Assembly (NCBI GenBank): GCA_949297785.1
Contig: CASFTW010000001.1
Span: forward strand, 1-64,000
From: an uncultured Spirochaetales bacterium
Lineage (GTDB): Bacteria; Spirochaetota; Spirochaetia; Sphaerochaetales; Sphaerochaetaceae
Length of the DNA stretch: 64,000 nt
Reading direction: 5' to 3'
In this document: one piece after another, positions 23,778-32,008 of the stretch
How positions within the stretch are numbered: the first letter of the stretch is position 1
Layout: each line of letters opens with the position of its first letter
Made by a program: the position numbers and the translations under genes
Notes under the pieces: model-generated
Told to the model about the DNA's origin: nothing
What the model saw: only the letters and a program-made list of their open reading frames with translations
Database searches by the model: none

Positions 23778-24812
23778 ATGATGAAATTTTTCCCTTCAGG
23801 ATATAAACCGATACTCAGTGAGAGAGAGACGGAACGTGCCATAAAAATAGTGAAGGATATTTTTGAAAAAGAGCTTTCAGGCGCACTGCGGCTGTCAAGG
23901 GTCACAAGCCCTCTGTTCGTTCCTTCCGGCAGCGGTATCAACGATGATCTCAACGGAGTGGAGCGTCCTGTCACATTTGAGGTCGGTAACATGAACAATG
24001 CGAAAATGGAGATTGTCCAGTCGCTTGCGAAGTGGAAGAGGATGGCGCTTGCCGATTACAGGATTGCAAAGGGCTACGGTCTTTACACAGATATGAATGC
24101 TCTCCGCCCTGATGATGATATCGACGAAATCCACTCGATTTATGTTGACCAGTGGGACTGGGAACAGGTGATAGGAGAGGAAGAGAGAAATCTTGAATAT
24201 CTGAAAAAGGTCGTGAGGGAAATCTATTCCGCACTGAAGAGGACCGAGTTCCTCATCCATGAGACATATGCTGCACTGGAACCGTGCCTTCCTGATGAAA
24301 TCACGTTCATACACACTGAGGATGCACTGAAGATGTATCCAGATCTTTCAGCAAGCGAAAGGGAAAGGGAGCTTGCCAGAAAGTACGGTGCGGTATTCCT
24401 TATAGGAATCGGTGCCAGACTTGCTGATGGAAAGCCGCATTCTGGCCGTGCACCCGACTATGATGACTGGTCCACTCCTACAGGAAACGGACATGCAGGA
24501 CTGAATGGCGACATAATTGTCTGGGATACTGTAAGAAACGCAAGTCTTGAGCTTTCCTCAATGGGAATCAGAGTCAGCAGAGATTCTCTTCTCTTTCAGC
24601 TGAAGGAGAAGGGCTGCGAGGAAAGAGCAGGGCTTTACTGGCACAAGAGGCTTCTTGCAGGCGAATTTCCCCAGACAATCGGAGGCGGAATCGGACAGAG
24701 CAGACTGTGCATGTTCCTTCTCAAGAAAGCCCATATAGGGGAAGTCCAGGCTTCCGTATGGCAGAAGGAGGCAAGAGAAGAGGCCAATGAACTCGGCTTC
24801 AGCCTTATCTGA
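23778..24812 (+). CDS. asnA: Aspartate--ammonia ligase
   Basis: 344 residues. It makes asparagine from aspartate, ammonia and ATP. VDQWDWEQVIGEEERNLEYL near 118, FIGIGARLADGKPHSGRAPDYDDW-like residues near 213-232 and the final GGIGQSRLCMFLL near 300 match AsnA, a class II synthetase-like fold. Two ATG codons (23778, 23781) follow GAGG; either may be used. It shares one base with cadD (TGATG), so the pair are co-translated. It supplies asparagine for asnS. Confidence 0.94.
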   Translation: MMKFFPSGYKPILSERETERAIKIVKDIFEKELSGALRLSRVTSPLFVPSGSGINDDLNGVERPVTFEVGNMNNAKMEIVQSLAKWKRMALADYRIAKGYGLYTDMNALRPDDDIDEIHSIYVDQWDWEQVIGEEERNLEYLKKVVREIYSALKRTEFLIHETYAALEPCLPDEITFIHTEDALKMYPDLSASERERELARKYGAVFLIGIGARLADGKPHSGRAPDYDDWSTPTGNGHAGLNGDIIVWDTVRNASLELSSMGIRVSRDSLLFQLKEKGCEERAGLYWHKRLLAGEFPQTIGGGIGQSRLCMFLLKKAHIGEVQASVWQKEAREEANELGFSLI

Positions 24813-25378
24813 TGATCACAGCACTCGTCTCATCACTGCTGGCATTCATCGGCACGAATATTGATGATATCATCATACTGATGCTGTTCTTCTCTGTTTC
24901 AGCATCTGAATACGACAGAATGAAAGTTGTCCTGGGTCAGTATTCCGGTCTGGGACTTCTTTTTGTTTTCAGTCTGCTGGTTTCAGCCGGGCTTGCTGTC
25001 TTTTTCTCCTCTTATGTCTGGATTCTCGGCTTTGTCCCGTTTGTTCTCGGAATAAAGGCATGGGTGTGCCGGAATGATGAAGAGGAGGAAGGAAAAGAAG
25101 GGGAAATCTCTTTTTTGAACGTAATGGCTGTCACTGTATCAAATGGTGCTGACAATGTGGGAATATATATTCCGCTGTTCTCTTCATACAGCAAAGCGGA
25201 AATACTGACAGCAGCCGTTGTCTTCATCCTGATGACAGGATTGCTGTGCTTTGGCTCATATAAGCTTGTCAGTATTCCCGTACTGAAGAAGAAAATCGCA
25301 AGATACAGAAAAGTCCTGGTGCCTGTCGTTTTCACCGCACTGGGACTTTTCATAATTTCAGATGGAATACTCTTCTAG
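24812..25378 (+). CDS. CadD family cadmium-resistance transporter-like protein
   Basis: 188 residues with about five to six hydrophobic helices. The start (ALVSSLLAFIGTNIDDIIILMLFF) and the central VTVSNGADNVGIYIPLF near 107 are CadD-family signatures, with paired acidic residues in the membrane (NIDD, NGADN). Between helices there is a very acidic stretch (DEEEEGKEGE). It stands directly after asnA with a one-base overlap, an odd pair with no obvious shared job. Cation transport is the family role; the ion is not shown. The stop overlaps that of the M20 gene at a CTAG. Confidence 0.78.
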   Translation: MITALVSSLLAFIGTNIDDIIILMLFFSVSASEYDRMKVVLGQYSGLGLLFVFSLLVSAGLAVFFSSYVWILGFVPFVLGIKAWVCRNDEEEEGKEGEISFLNVMAVTVSNGADNVGIYIPLFSSYSKAEILTAAVVFILMTGLLCFGSYKLVSIPVLKKKIARYRKVLVPVVFTALGLFIISDGILF

Positions 25379-26676
25379 AATTCGGTGATTATTTTCTTGT
25401 AGAAATCGACTCCGGGCCGCAGTGTCGATATGTTTATGTTCTCATTTGCCGCATGAATCGACTCATACTGCTGGTTGTCGATTTCAAGCGGAGCAAAGCG
25501 TATCACATTGTCGCAGATACGGCTGAAGTGATGGGCATCTGTGCCGCCTGTCATTGCGTAAGGGCATGTGATCACAGCTGGGAAGGATGTCTTCACCGCA
25601 GCTTCCACTTTATGGAAAACACTGCTGTTATGATCAACAACAGGGTAGGCTCTGTTAGAATTGATTACTTCCACTTCAATATCATAACGGGCTGCTATGT
25701 CAGTGAGTATTCTCAGAGTTTCATCAGCATCAGTATGATGTATGACCCTGCAGTTGCCGGTCACGTATGCAGAAGATGGCAGGACATTCAGCCCGTCAGA
25801 GCCTTTTGCCGTGGTAAAGGCAATCGTTGTCTTTATCATTGCAGTTGCGAGTCTGTTCACCTTCGGAAGCACCATCTCAAGCAGAGGTGAGAAGAAACGG
25901 GCATGCGTCAGCAGAAAGCCGAGCGGACCTTTTATCGCAGGTCCCATGCGGCGGAACATCTCGATTGTCGTCTCATTCATCTTTGCCCTGAACGGATCTT
26001 TTTTCTCGATGTCTGCCATGAACTGACCAAGTCTTACAAGCGGGGTGTTCTTCCCGGGGGCGGATGCGTGCCCTCCTTTACCTTTTGCAGTGAAACGGAA
26101 ATTGCATGTTCCTTTCTCAAGTGTTCCCATCATTGCGAATTTCCCTTCTGCGCCTTTGATCGGTTCTTCCTTGATCATTCCTCCCTCATCAAGAACGAGC
26201 AGGGGACGAACGCCTTTGCTTTCAAGGTAGTCAACAGCAAGCTTTGCTCCTTCACCGCTGATTTCCTCTCCGTCTGAAGACGAGATGTAGATATCTCTTT
26301 CAGGTGTGAAGCCTTCACTGATGAGTTCTTCCAGCGCTTCGAATATGCACATCAGGGAAGATTTCGTATCCACAGCTCCGCGGCCCCAGACTCTGCCGTC
26401 ACTTATCAGACCGGAAAAGGGTGGAACCTTCCATTCTCCGGCCGCCTCCACAACATCCTGATGACTCATGAGAACAATCGGGCCATCATCACTTTTTCCT
26501 TTCCATTTCAGAAGAATGGCCTCATTGAATTTAACAATACTGCATGTTTTGAATACCGATGGAAAGAGTTCTTCAAGAACAGCATGGAATTTCCGGAATT
26601 TTGCACTGTTGTCGACATCATTCTGGCTGACAGTGTCGACCTGTATCATGCGTGAGAGTTTTTCCTCAAGCTTCAT
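25375..26676 (-). CDS. M20 family metallopeptidase
   Basis: 433 residues. Two-metal hydrolase of the ArgE/DapE/CPG2/carboxypeptidase-S type: SHQDVV (H72, D74), VDTKSS (D103), GEEISG (E137-138), DEGG (163), and GGTDAHHF near 393. It cleaves an amide of an N-acyl amino acid or small peptide in the cytoplasm, as no signal is present. It overlaps the upstream membrane gene by 11 bases and shares an operon with two membrane proteins, so its substrate may be what they import. The exact substrate is unknown. Confidence 0.86.
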   Translation of the reverse strand: MKLEEKLSRMIQVDTVSQNDVDNSAKFRKFHAVLEELFPSVFKTCSIVKFNEAILLKWKGKSDDGPIVLMSHQDVVEAAGEWKVPPFSGLISDGRVWGRGAVDTKSSLMCIFEALEELISEGFTPERDIYISSSDGEEISGEGAKLAVDYLESKGVRPLLVLDEGGMIKEEPIKGAEGKFAMMGTLEKGTCNFRFTAKGKGGHASAPGKNTPLVRLGQFMADIEKKDPFRAKMNETTIEMFRRMGPAIKGPLGFLLTHARFFSPLLEMVLPKVNRLATAMIKTTIAFTTAKGSDGLNVLPSSAYVTGNCRVIHHTDADETLRILTDIAARYDIEVEVINSNRAYPVVDHNSSVFHKVEAAVKTSFPAVITCPYAMTGGTDAHHFSRICDNVIRFAPLEIDNQQYESIHAANENINISTLRPGVDFYKKIITEF

Positions 26677-27373
26677 TTCTGTTTTCCTCCTGTCTGATCC
26701 AGCCTTTGCGGTAGAAAATATAACCGCATCCTATTGAGATTCCTCCGCATGCAATGATGAGGAAGCTTGTCGAGTTCACCATTGAAGGGACGAGAATGCA
26801 TAATACTGTCATAAAGGCCAGAGGTATTATTGTAAGACGCCAGCTTTTCCTGAAGTACTGCCATGCGAGAGCTCCGAAAAGTGCGGGAATGACATTGTCA
26901 AAGGCAGGCTTCAGCACCGGATTGTTCAGTACCGGAGTAAGCGGTATGAGGAGAAGGACTCCTATGAATATTACAAGCATGGTCACAAGAGATGAGGCGG
27001 CAACCGACAGCGTGGATATTATCTCATTTTCCCTGCTGCCGACTTCCGCCTTTGCCGTTTCACGCGCGTTGAACGCACACGGCAGTTTGAGGTTTGTTAT
27101 GTTTCCAGTGATGAAGGCAAGATAGCTTGCACCTGGGCCCAGCAGAGGTACATAAATAAGATATTCCACAATGCAGGAGGGTACATAGATGATAAGAACG
27201 GCCGCACTTGCCTTGATGAACCCGTCCCACTGTATGGATGCTCCTGTGATGAGTGAGAAAATGAAAGGAGCTGCAAGCAGCATTGTCAGTGCAATGATGA
27301 GTCCGCCTCTTCCCCAGCTGTGAATGCTGTTTGTGTATGCTTCGTATGCTATGTCCTGATCTTTGATGTTCAT
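26666..27373 (-). CDS. Multi-span membrane protein, partner of DUF5058
   Basis: 235 residues with about five to six predicted membrane helices (near 24-44, 55-70, 75-90, 128-150, 157-172, 176-215). There is a polar patch PCAFNARETAKAEVGSRENEI between helices. I do not recognise a named family. It overlaps its neighbours by four bases upstream (ATGA) and 11 downstream, so all three genes should be coupled. The pattern of two partner membrane proteins resembles a split permease; this is an inference. Confidence 0.62.
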   Translation of the reverse strand: MNIKDQDIAYEAYTNSIHSWGRGGLIIALTMLLAAPFIFSLITGASIQWDGFIKASAAVLIIYVPSCIVEYLIYVPLLGPGASYLAFITGNITNLKLPCAFNARETAKAEVGSRENEIISTLSVAASSLVTMLVIFIGVLLLIPLTPVLNNPVLKPAFDNVIPALFGALAWQYFRKSWRLTIIPLAFMTVLCILVPSMVNSTSFLIIACGGISIGCGYIFYRKGWIRQEENRNEA

Positions 27374-28107
27374 ACAAGGCCTCCCATGTTCATGAATACG
27401 CTGCCTGCCATGCCGGCGAGCATTGCAAGTGCAAGAGAGAAACTGTCCAGAACCTGGAGCTTATATTTTCTGCAGGCCCAGTCAAGAACTGCCATGACAA
27501 GTGCCGACACCAGTGCAGTGAGGAAGGGGATGAATGCCGTTATCCTTATAGCCTGAGACAGATAGGAACCGATGAAGGTTGAGCACAGACCTATCATCAT
27601 CGCGCTCATGGCTATTGATGCGAATCCTGCAGATGATGAGCCTGACTTTTTCACCAGCTTAAGCTTTGAAGAGTATTTTTTCAGTGTGAAAATTGAAAGG
27701 ACTCCTCCCCAGATTATTCCGAATGTCATTACCGCAAGGATTGTGACAAGGTTATCCATAGTGAGTACGGAACTGTCCAGACTTACACCCATGTTCTCAG
27801 CTGCCATTTCTGCAACTGTCGCTTCGTACTGCAGATTTCCGATTACCGACAGCCTCAGCCATGAAACCGGCACACCGAGACTTCCGGACAGTGCGATTAC
27901 TCCAAGCAGAATTGAAATGGAAGGAAGAAAAGTGAATGCAGCTGATGATGTGACAGCTTTTTTCAATACAGCTTCATTCATTCCGATTTTCTTTCCGGCC
28001 CTGTAGCTTTTGACCATAAAAACTATGCAGATGAATATGATGAAAAGCAATATGATGCCCACAACCAGATAAAGAGGCAGGGAATTTGCTCTTTCTATGT
28101 ATGACAT
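27370..28107 (-). CDS. DUF5058-like membrane protein
   Basis: 245 residues, about six helices. The N-terminus SYIERANSLPLYLVVGIILL and the segment AVTSSAAFTFLPSISILLGVIALSGSLGVPVSWLRLSVIG (residues about 51-90) resemble DUF5058 proteins of unknown function, which from memory tend to neighbour M20 peptidases. AGGAGG lies five bases before the ATG. It leads the operon with the second membrane protein and the M20 peptidase. Confidence 0.66.
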   Translation of the reverse strand: MSYIERANSLPLYLVVGIILLFIIFICIVFMVKSYRAGKKIGMNEAVLKKAVTSSAAFTFLPSISILLGVIALSGSLGVPVSWLRLSVIGNLQYEATVAEMAAENMGVSLDSSVLTMDNLVTILAVMTFGIIWGGVLSIFTLKKYSSKLKLVKKSGSSSAGFASIAMSAMMIGLCSTFIGSYLSQAIRITAFIPFLTALVSALVMAVLDWACRKYKLQVLDSFSLALAMLAGMAGSVFMNMGGLV

Positions 28108-28368
28108 GGATTCCTCCTGAAATGAGATTGCCTCAGTCTACACTTTCTGGCAGAAGGATGAAAAGATGATAGATGGGTGGAAAATAAAAATGTCATTTTG
28201 AATTGAGAATTGATTGATATGCTCAAGATATCTCATATATCGGGGAGCCAAAGAAATCTGTTTTAGATTCGAGTCCCTGGATACGTTGTGAGGAGAGGGC
28301 ACCGGTGACGTTGTCTGTTTTATTTTAAAATGATCTTCAATGGCATGTTTTGCTTTTTATGCTGAAAC

Positions 28369-28390
28369 ATTGGTAGACCTGTCTACCAAT
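28369..28390. promoter_or_regulatory. 22-bp palindrome, candidate operator
   Basis: ATTGGTAGAC, two bases (CT), GTCTACCAAT. The ten-base arms match perfectly. The centre is too short for an RNA loop, so a dimeric repressor site fits better. The TGGT...ACCA arms resemble GntR-type operators. It stands about 260 bp upstream of the DUF5058 gene and beside the tRNA-Leu terminator; its target gene is uncertain. Confidence 0.5.
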
Positions 28391-28411
28391 AGTGTGAAGT
28401 TTTGTTGCCAT

Positions 28412-28451
28412 CCTATAAAAATAAATGGGATAGAATAAACTTCTATCCCAT
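28412..28451 (-). terminator. tRNA-Leu terminator
   Basis: ATGGGATAGAA (28425-28435) with TTCTATCCCAT (28441-28451), a five-base loop, and on the minus strand a T-rich run after it. It lies seven bases beyond the tRNA 3' end. Confidence 0.75.
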
Positions 28452-28458
28452 CAGTAGT

Positions 28459-28542
28459 TGCGGTCGACTGGACTTGAACCAGCATAGCCTTTCGACCACT
28501 AGCACCTCAAGCTAGCGTGTCTACCAATTCCACCACGACCGC
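28459..28542 (-). tRNA. tRNA-Leu (GAG anticodon)
   Basis: 84 nt. The acceptor stem GCGGTCG pairs with CGACCGC (28466-28460), discriminator A. The anticodon stem CTAGC/GCTAG holds the loop TTGAGGT, giving anticodon GAG. A long variable arm and GGTTCAAGTCC T arm are present, as expected for Leu. CCA is not encoded. It reads CUC and CUU. Confidence 0.93.
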
Positions 28543-28579
28543 AATCGGTAGTTGCTGTGAGTGACTCACAACATGGAAG

Positions 28580-28609
28580 ACATTACTCTATGTTCCCTAA
28601 TCAAGTCAA
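28580..28609 (-). promoter_or_regulatory. tRNA-Leu promoter
   Basis: On the minus strand: TTGACT (28609-28604), 18 bp, TAATGT (28585-28580). The preceding CTTA is the same as in the second tRNA promoter. Confidence 0.55.
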
Positions 28610-28729
28610 TAAGGTTTCGAAAAATTTTTTATTTTTTTACGTTTTCTTTTTTATTGCCGGATTTATCAAAAAAAGTTTGAATCATGCTACACACTTGTGC
28701 ATAATTAAATACATAAAAGAGGCGGAGAG

Positions 28730-29074
28730 ATGACACCAGAAGATATGTTTCTTGATTACAGATTGATGAATCCAAAAGTCACTGATTATACACACTGCAT
28801 TGTATCTGAGTATATCGGAGAAAAGATTCTCAATGGAGATTTGAAATCATTTGCTGTCGGACAGTCTGTATATGATGCAACAGGAGAGGATTTCCCCCAG
28901 ACCGGTGATATCCAGGTTGTGACAGGAAACAACGGGGAGGCGCTTTGTCTCATCAAAGTTGAATCAGTCGCAGTAATGATGCAGGAACATATTCCGGATG
29001 ATGTACCGTGTCTTCCATCACGCAGAGAAGGAGAACTTTATACGGTACTTCTGGTAGATGTTGTGATGCGCTGA
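28730..29074 (+). CDS. ASCH-domain-like protein
   Basis: 114 residues. The segment SFAVGQSVYDATGEDFPQTGDIQVV and EALCLIKVESVAVMMQEHIPDD (near 43-88) follow ASCH-domain proteins, where the motif GD..V and the strand CVI mark the beta-barrel; ASCH domains are thought to bind RNA. The C-terminal tail of longer ASCH proteins is lacking, so this is a short form. GGAG is close before the ATG. It lies between two tRNA genes on the opposite strand. The role is unknown. Confidence 0.55.
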   Translation: MTPEDMFLDYRLMNPKVTDYTHCIVSEYIGEKILNGDLKSFAVGQSVYDATGEDFPQTGDIQVVTGNNGEALCLIKVESVAVMMQEHIPDDVPCLPSRREGELYTVLLVDVVMR

Positions 29075-29117
29075 CTTGTCATCAGGGCAAAAAAAATCCT
29101 TGCAGAAGCAAGGACTT

Positions 29118-29190
29118 TAGCGAGAGGGGGACTCGGACCCTCGACCGATCGGATATGAGCCGATTGCTCTACCAACTGAGCTATCTCGCC
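29118..29190 (-). tRNA. tRNA with CAT anticodon (Met or Ile2)
   Basis: 73 nt. The acceptor GGCGAGA pairs with TCTCGCT (G1-T72 wobble), discriminator A. The anticodon stem ATCGG/CCGAT holds loop CTCATAT, anticodon CAT. The first pair G1-U72 and lack of initiator features argue against initiator tRNA. Elongator Met and lysidine-modified Ile2 cannot be told apart by eye. CCA is not encoded. Confidence 0.88.
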
Positions 29191-29206
29191 ATGTGACAAC
29201 ATGGAG

Positions 29207-29236
29207 ATACTAGCAAAAAGCCTGATGAAGTGTCAA
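29207..29236 (-). promoter_or_regulatory. Promoter of the CAT tRNA
   Basis: On the minus strand: consensus TTGACA (29236-29231), 18 bp, TAGTAT (29212-29207), 16 bp before the tRNA. Confidence 0.65.
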
Positions 29237-29261
29237 TAAGGATTTTGAATAAAAGATACTA

Positions 29262-29810
29262 TTATTTGTAATTCCTTTCATTGTAAAGAAACTGGGCATA
29301 TCTTACGCTTGAATCACTGCTTGGTTCGCAGCATCTATCAAGAATTTCTTCATACTCCTTAATGTTTTTCATGCACTTTTCAAAGCCATCCTCGATACCG
29401 TATTCCCTTATAAGAGAAGTGAAATAATACATTGGAATTCCAGGTGCATGTCCTGGTGTGTGGACACATGATATGCCCTGTGCTATGGCATGCATTTTAG
29501 CCTGCGTGACCGGATCCTTTTCTCCCGCGCTGTGGTGAAGCTCGAGGATGACATAACGGGCTTTGTTCATTTTAACATTTCCATTCATCCATTGCCGGCA
29601 TATCTCTATTGCTTCTTCTGCCTGTTCTTTCTCTTCTCTGTCCAGTTCATCTTTTATTTTTCCGCATATTTCAAATGCCCAGAGAGCAACTGCGATGCGG
29701 GAGGATGACGACAGCTTTTCCTCAAGCGGCAGGAGAAGGGGATCTGTTTTGGTGAACAGCAGCTTGCGTCGGAGATGAAGACGCTTCGCGGTTTCTTCCT
29801 TTGCTGTCAT
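29262..29810 (-). CDS. Imm5-like putative immunity protein
   Basis: 182 residues from ATG 29810, AGGAG about 12 bases before. It resembles the Imm5 family: IAVALWAFEICGKIKDEL near 40, a charged helix with CRQWMNGNV, then a run of short helices ending CVHTPGHAPGIPMYY near 130, the most typical feature. Imm5 proteins are proposed antitoxin partners of secreted polymorphic toxins; in many genomes they occur alone. No toxin-like gene is visible here. It lies divergent to the MATE gene with 55 bp between. Confidence 0.65.
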   Translation of the reverse strand: MTAKEETAKRLHLRRKLLFTKTDPLLLPLEEKLSSSSRIAVALWAFEICGKIKDELDREEKEQAEEAIEICRQWMNGNVKMNKARYVILELHHSAGEKDPVTQAKMHAIAQGISCVHTPGHAPGIPMYYFTSLIREYGIEDGFEKCMKNIKEYEEILDRCCEPSSDSSVRYAQFLYNERNYK

Positions 29811-29829
29811 TTTTATTTTCAGCTCCTGA

Positions 29830-29858
29830 TTGAAATTTTTATTCTGCAATGCTAAACC
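29830..29858 (+). promoter_or_regulatory. MATE gene promoter, leaderless type
   Basis: TTGAAA at 29830-29835, 17 bp, TAAACC at 29853-29858, then seven bases to the ATG at 29866, with no Shine-Dalgarno sequence. Confidence 0.5.
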
Positions 29859-29865
29859 ATAACAC

Positions 29866-31236
29866 ATGGCACATTCAATCGATTTCACACAAGGTTCAAT
29901 ACAGAGGAATCTCATCGCATTTGCCTTACCTCTGTTTCTGGGAAATCTTTTCCAGCAGATGTACAATGCGGCTGATTCGCTCATTGTGGGCAATTACCTT
30001 GGACGTGAAGCACTTGCCGCCGTATCATCCTCATCACCTCTGATCAATATGATGGTGGGTTTCTTCAACGGTATGGCAATCGGTGCCGGTGTCATAATCT
30101 CAAGGAATTTCGGAGCACGCGACCAGAAAGGACTGGACAGGGCAATACACACTGACATCGCTTTCTCAGTTGTCGCAGGTATCTTTCTGACCATTGCTGG
30201 AAGTCTTTTCACTCCTGCGATACTTTCCCTGATGCAGACACCTGAAGATATAATGCCAAACAGCATTGAGTATTTCCGTATATACTGTCTGGGCATAATA
30301 TTCTCACTTCTTTACAACACATGCATGGGAATCATGAACGCGCTGGGTGACAGCCGGCATTCACTTTATTATCTGATTGTCTCCTCAATAACAAATGTCG
30401 TCCTTGATATCCTTTTTGTCGGTTACATGGGCGGCGGGGTAGGCTCTGCGGCTTTTGCAACAATCATCAGTCAGGCATTGTCCGTGATTCTTTCCCTGAT
30501 GAGGCTTTTCCGCGGTCAGGACGGCCTTTACAAAGTTGAGATACGCAAGATCAGGTTTCACAGACAGACTCTCAGGGAAATCCTGCGTTTCGGACTTCCT
30601 TCCGGAGTACAGAATTCCGTTATCGGAATTGCGAATCTTGTCGTGCAGACAAACATCAATTCATTTGCATCAGCAGCTGTTGCCGGAAGCGGTGCATACA
30701 GCAAAATAGAAGGATTTGCGTTCCTTCCGATCACAAGCTTTTCGCTTGCACTCACGACCTGTATCGGTCAGAACCTTGGTGCAAAGGAATACACACGTGC
30801 AAAGAAGAGCGCTGTATTCGGAATCTTCTGTTCCATTACCATGGCCGAGCTTATAGGACTTGCCGTATTCCTGCTTGCTCCGGTGCTCATTTCGGCATTC
30901 AACAGCGATCCGGAGGTTGTGGCATACGGTACCCGTCAGTGCAGGATAGAAGGTTTCTTCTACTGCTTCCTCGCACTTTCACACTGCATTGCAGGTATAC
31001 TCAGGGGCGCCGGTAAGGCCAGCATCCCTATGCTGATAATGTTCGGTTCCTGGTGTGCACTGCGCGTCACATATCTGACGGTGGTCCTGCATTTCTATCA
31101 TCATATAGAAATCGTTTATTCAGCGTATCCTCTCACATGGTCAGTCAGCTCTGTCATATTCATCATTTACATGTTCAAAGCCGACTGGATACACGGCCTT
31201 GAGAAGAGGGAGAAGCAGAGAAGCGTTGCCGTATGA
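29866..31236 (+). CDS. MATE family efflux transporter
   Basis: 456 residues, about twelve helices in two six-helix halves. NLIAFALPLFLGNLFQQMYNAADSLIVGNYLG at 15-46 is characteristic of MATE cation/drug antiporters, with the repeated GxxxxxxNxxxD-like pattern in the second half (LRFGLPSGVQNSVIGIANLVVQ near 243). Export of organic cations by Na+ or H+ antiport is the family role. It ends one base before the stop of the convergent FAH gene. Confidence 0.9.
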   Translation: MAHSIDFTQGSIQRNLIAFALPLFLGNLFQQMYNAADSLIVGNYLGREALAAVSSSSPLINMMVGFFNGMAIGAGVIISRNFGARDQKGLDRAIHTDIAFSVVAGIFLTIAGSLFTPAILSLMQTPEDIMPNSIEYFRIYCLGIIFSLLYNTCMGIMNALGDSRHSLYYLIVSSITNVVLDILFVGYMGGGVGSAAFATIISQALSVILSLMRLFRGQDGLYKVEIRKIRFHRQTLREILRFGLPSGVQNSVIGIANLVVQTNINSFASAAVAGSGAYSKIEGFAFLPITSFSLALTTCIGQNLGAKEYTRAKKSAVFGIFCSITMAELIGLAVFLLAPVLISAFNSDPEVVAYGTRQCRIEGFFYCFLALSHCIAGILRGAGKASIPMLIMFGSWCALRVTYLTVVLHFYHHIEIVYSAYPLTWSVSSVIFIIYMFKADWIHGLEKREKQRSVAV

Positions 31237-31237
31237 G

Positions 31238-32008
31238 CTACGCTTCATCCTCCACCGTGTTCCTAAGAACTCCGAGTCCTTCAATCTCAACCTCGATGAC
31301 ATCTCCGCTATTCATATGATTTGTTCCTGACGGCGTTCCTGTGAGTATGACGTCTCCGGCATGAAGAGTCATGCATTTTGAAAGATAGCTGACAAGGTAT
31401 GGTACCGGGAAGATAAGATTCTTTGTGTTTGATTTCTGGACTGTTCTGCCGTTGAGGCGGCATTCAATCTCAAGAGATGACGGATCGACTTCATCGCTGA
31501 TGAAAGGACCGAGAGGCAGGAATGTGTCAAAGCCTTTTGCAATTGTCCATTGTCCGTTCTTAGGCTGCAGGTCACGTGCTGTCACATCGTTTGCACAGCA
31601 GTAGCCAAGTATGTAGTCAGAGGTTTCATCCTCGCTTATGTTCTTGCATTCTTTCTTTATGACAACAGCCAGCTCGGCTTCGTAATCAAGGGTTTTGCAC
31701 ATTGCCGGCTTGATAATATAGTCTTCCGGTCCGATGACTGCATTCTCGCTTTTCATGAACACGACAGGACTTTCCGGTACGGGCAGTCCGAACTCCTCGG
31801 CATGGTCGCGGTAATTGAGACCGATGCACAGCGCCTTTACGGGAAATGTGGGGTTCACAAGTATGACATCTGCTCTCTTGTAGACTTTCCCGCTTTCCTT
31901 TATCTCTTCTCCTGTAAACGGGTCGGTTATTTCCCTTATGTTCTCTCCGTCAATGAGGCCGTAACAGATTGATTCTTCGTCAAATGGCACGAATGCAGCT
32001 ATCTTCAT
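31238..32008 (-). CDS. Fumarylacetoacetate hydrolase family protein
   Basis: 256 residues. The FAH fold is shown by ALCIGLNYRDHAEEFG near 60, PVVFMKSENAVIGPED near 81, a metal-binding LDYEAELAVVIKK (E...E) near 107 and LTGTPSGTNHMNSGDV near 223. Members hydrolyse or decarboxylate beta-diketo acids; oxaloacetate decarboxylase and acylpyruvase are common types in bacteria. It overlaps the GNAT by four bases (ATGA). The substrate is not determined by sequence. Confidence 0.88.
   Translation of the reverse strand: MKIAAFVPFDEESICYGLIDGENIREITDPFTGEEIKESGKVYKRADVILVNPTFPVKALCIGLNYRDHAEEFGLPVPESPVVFMKSENAVIGPEDYIIKPAMCKTLDYEAELAVVIKKECKNISEDETSDYILGYCCANDVTARDLQPKNGQWTIAKGFDTFLPLGPFISDEVDPSSLEIECRLNGRTVQKSNTKNLIFPVPYLVSYLSKCMTLHAGDVILTGTPSGTNHMNSGDVIEVEIEGLGVLRNTVEDEA

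Larger units (their letters stand above)
28108..28458. other. Gene-free stretch with palindromes
   Basis: This 351-bp region contains no credible gene. It holds the operon leader of DUF5058, a candidate plus-strand promoter (TTGATA, 16 bp, TATATC near 28214-28241), a short inverted repeat AATCT/AGATT near 28255-28275, a CACCGGTG palindrome near 28300, the 22-bp palindrome at 28369-28390 and the tRNA-Leu terminator at 28412-28451. Confidence 0.5.

Noticed and set aside
28240-28330. A tRNA-like segment with ATTCGAGTCCC
   Set aside because: The T-loop-like bases are present but the T stem, acceptor and anticodon stems do not pair, so it is not called as a tRNA or pseudo-tRNA.
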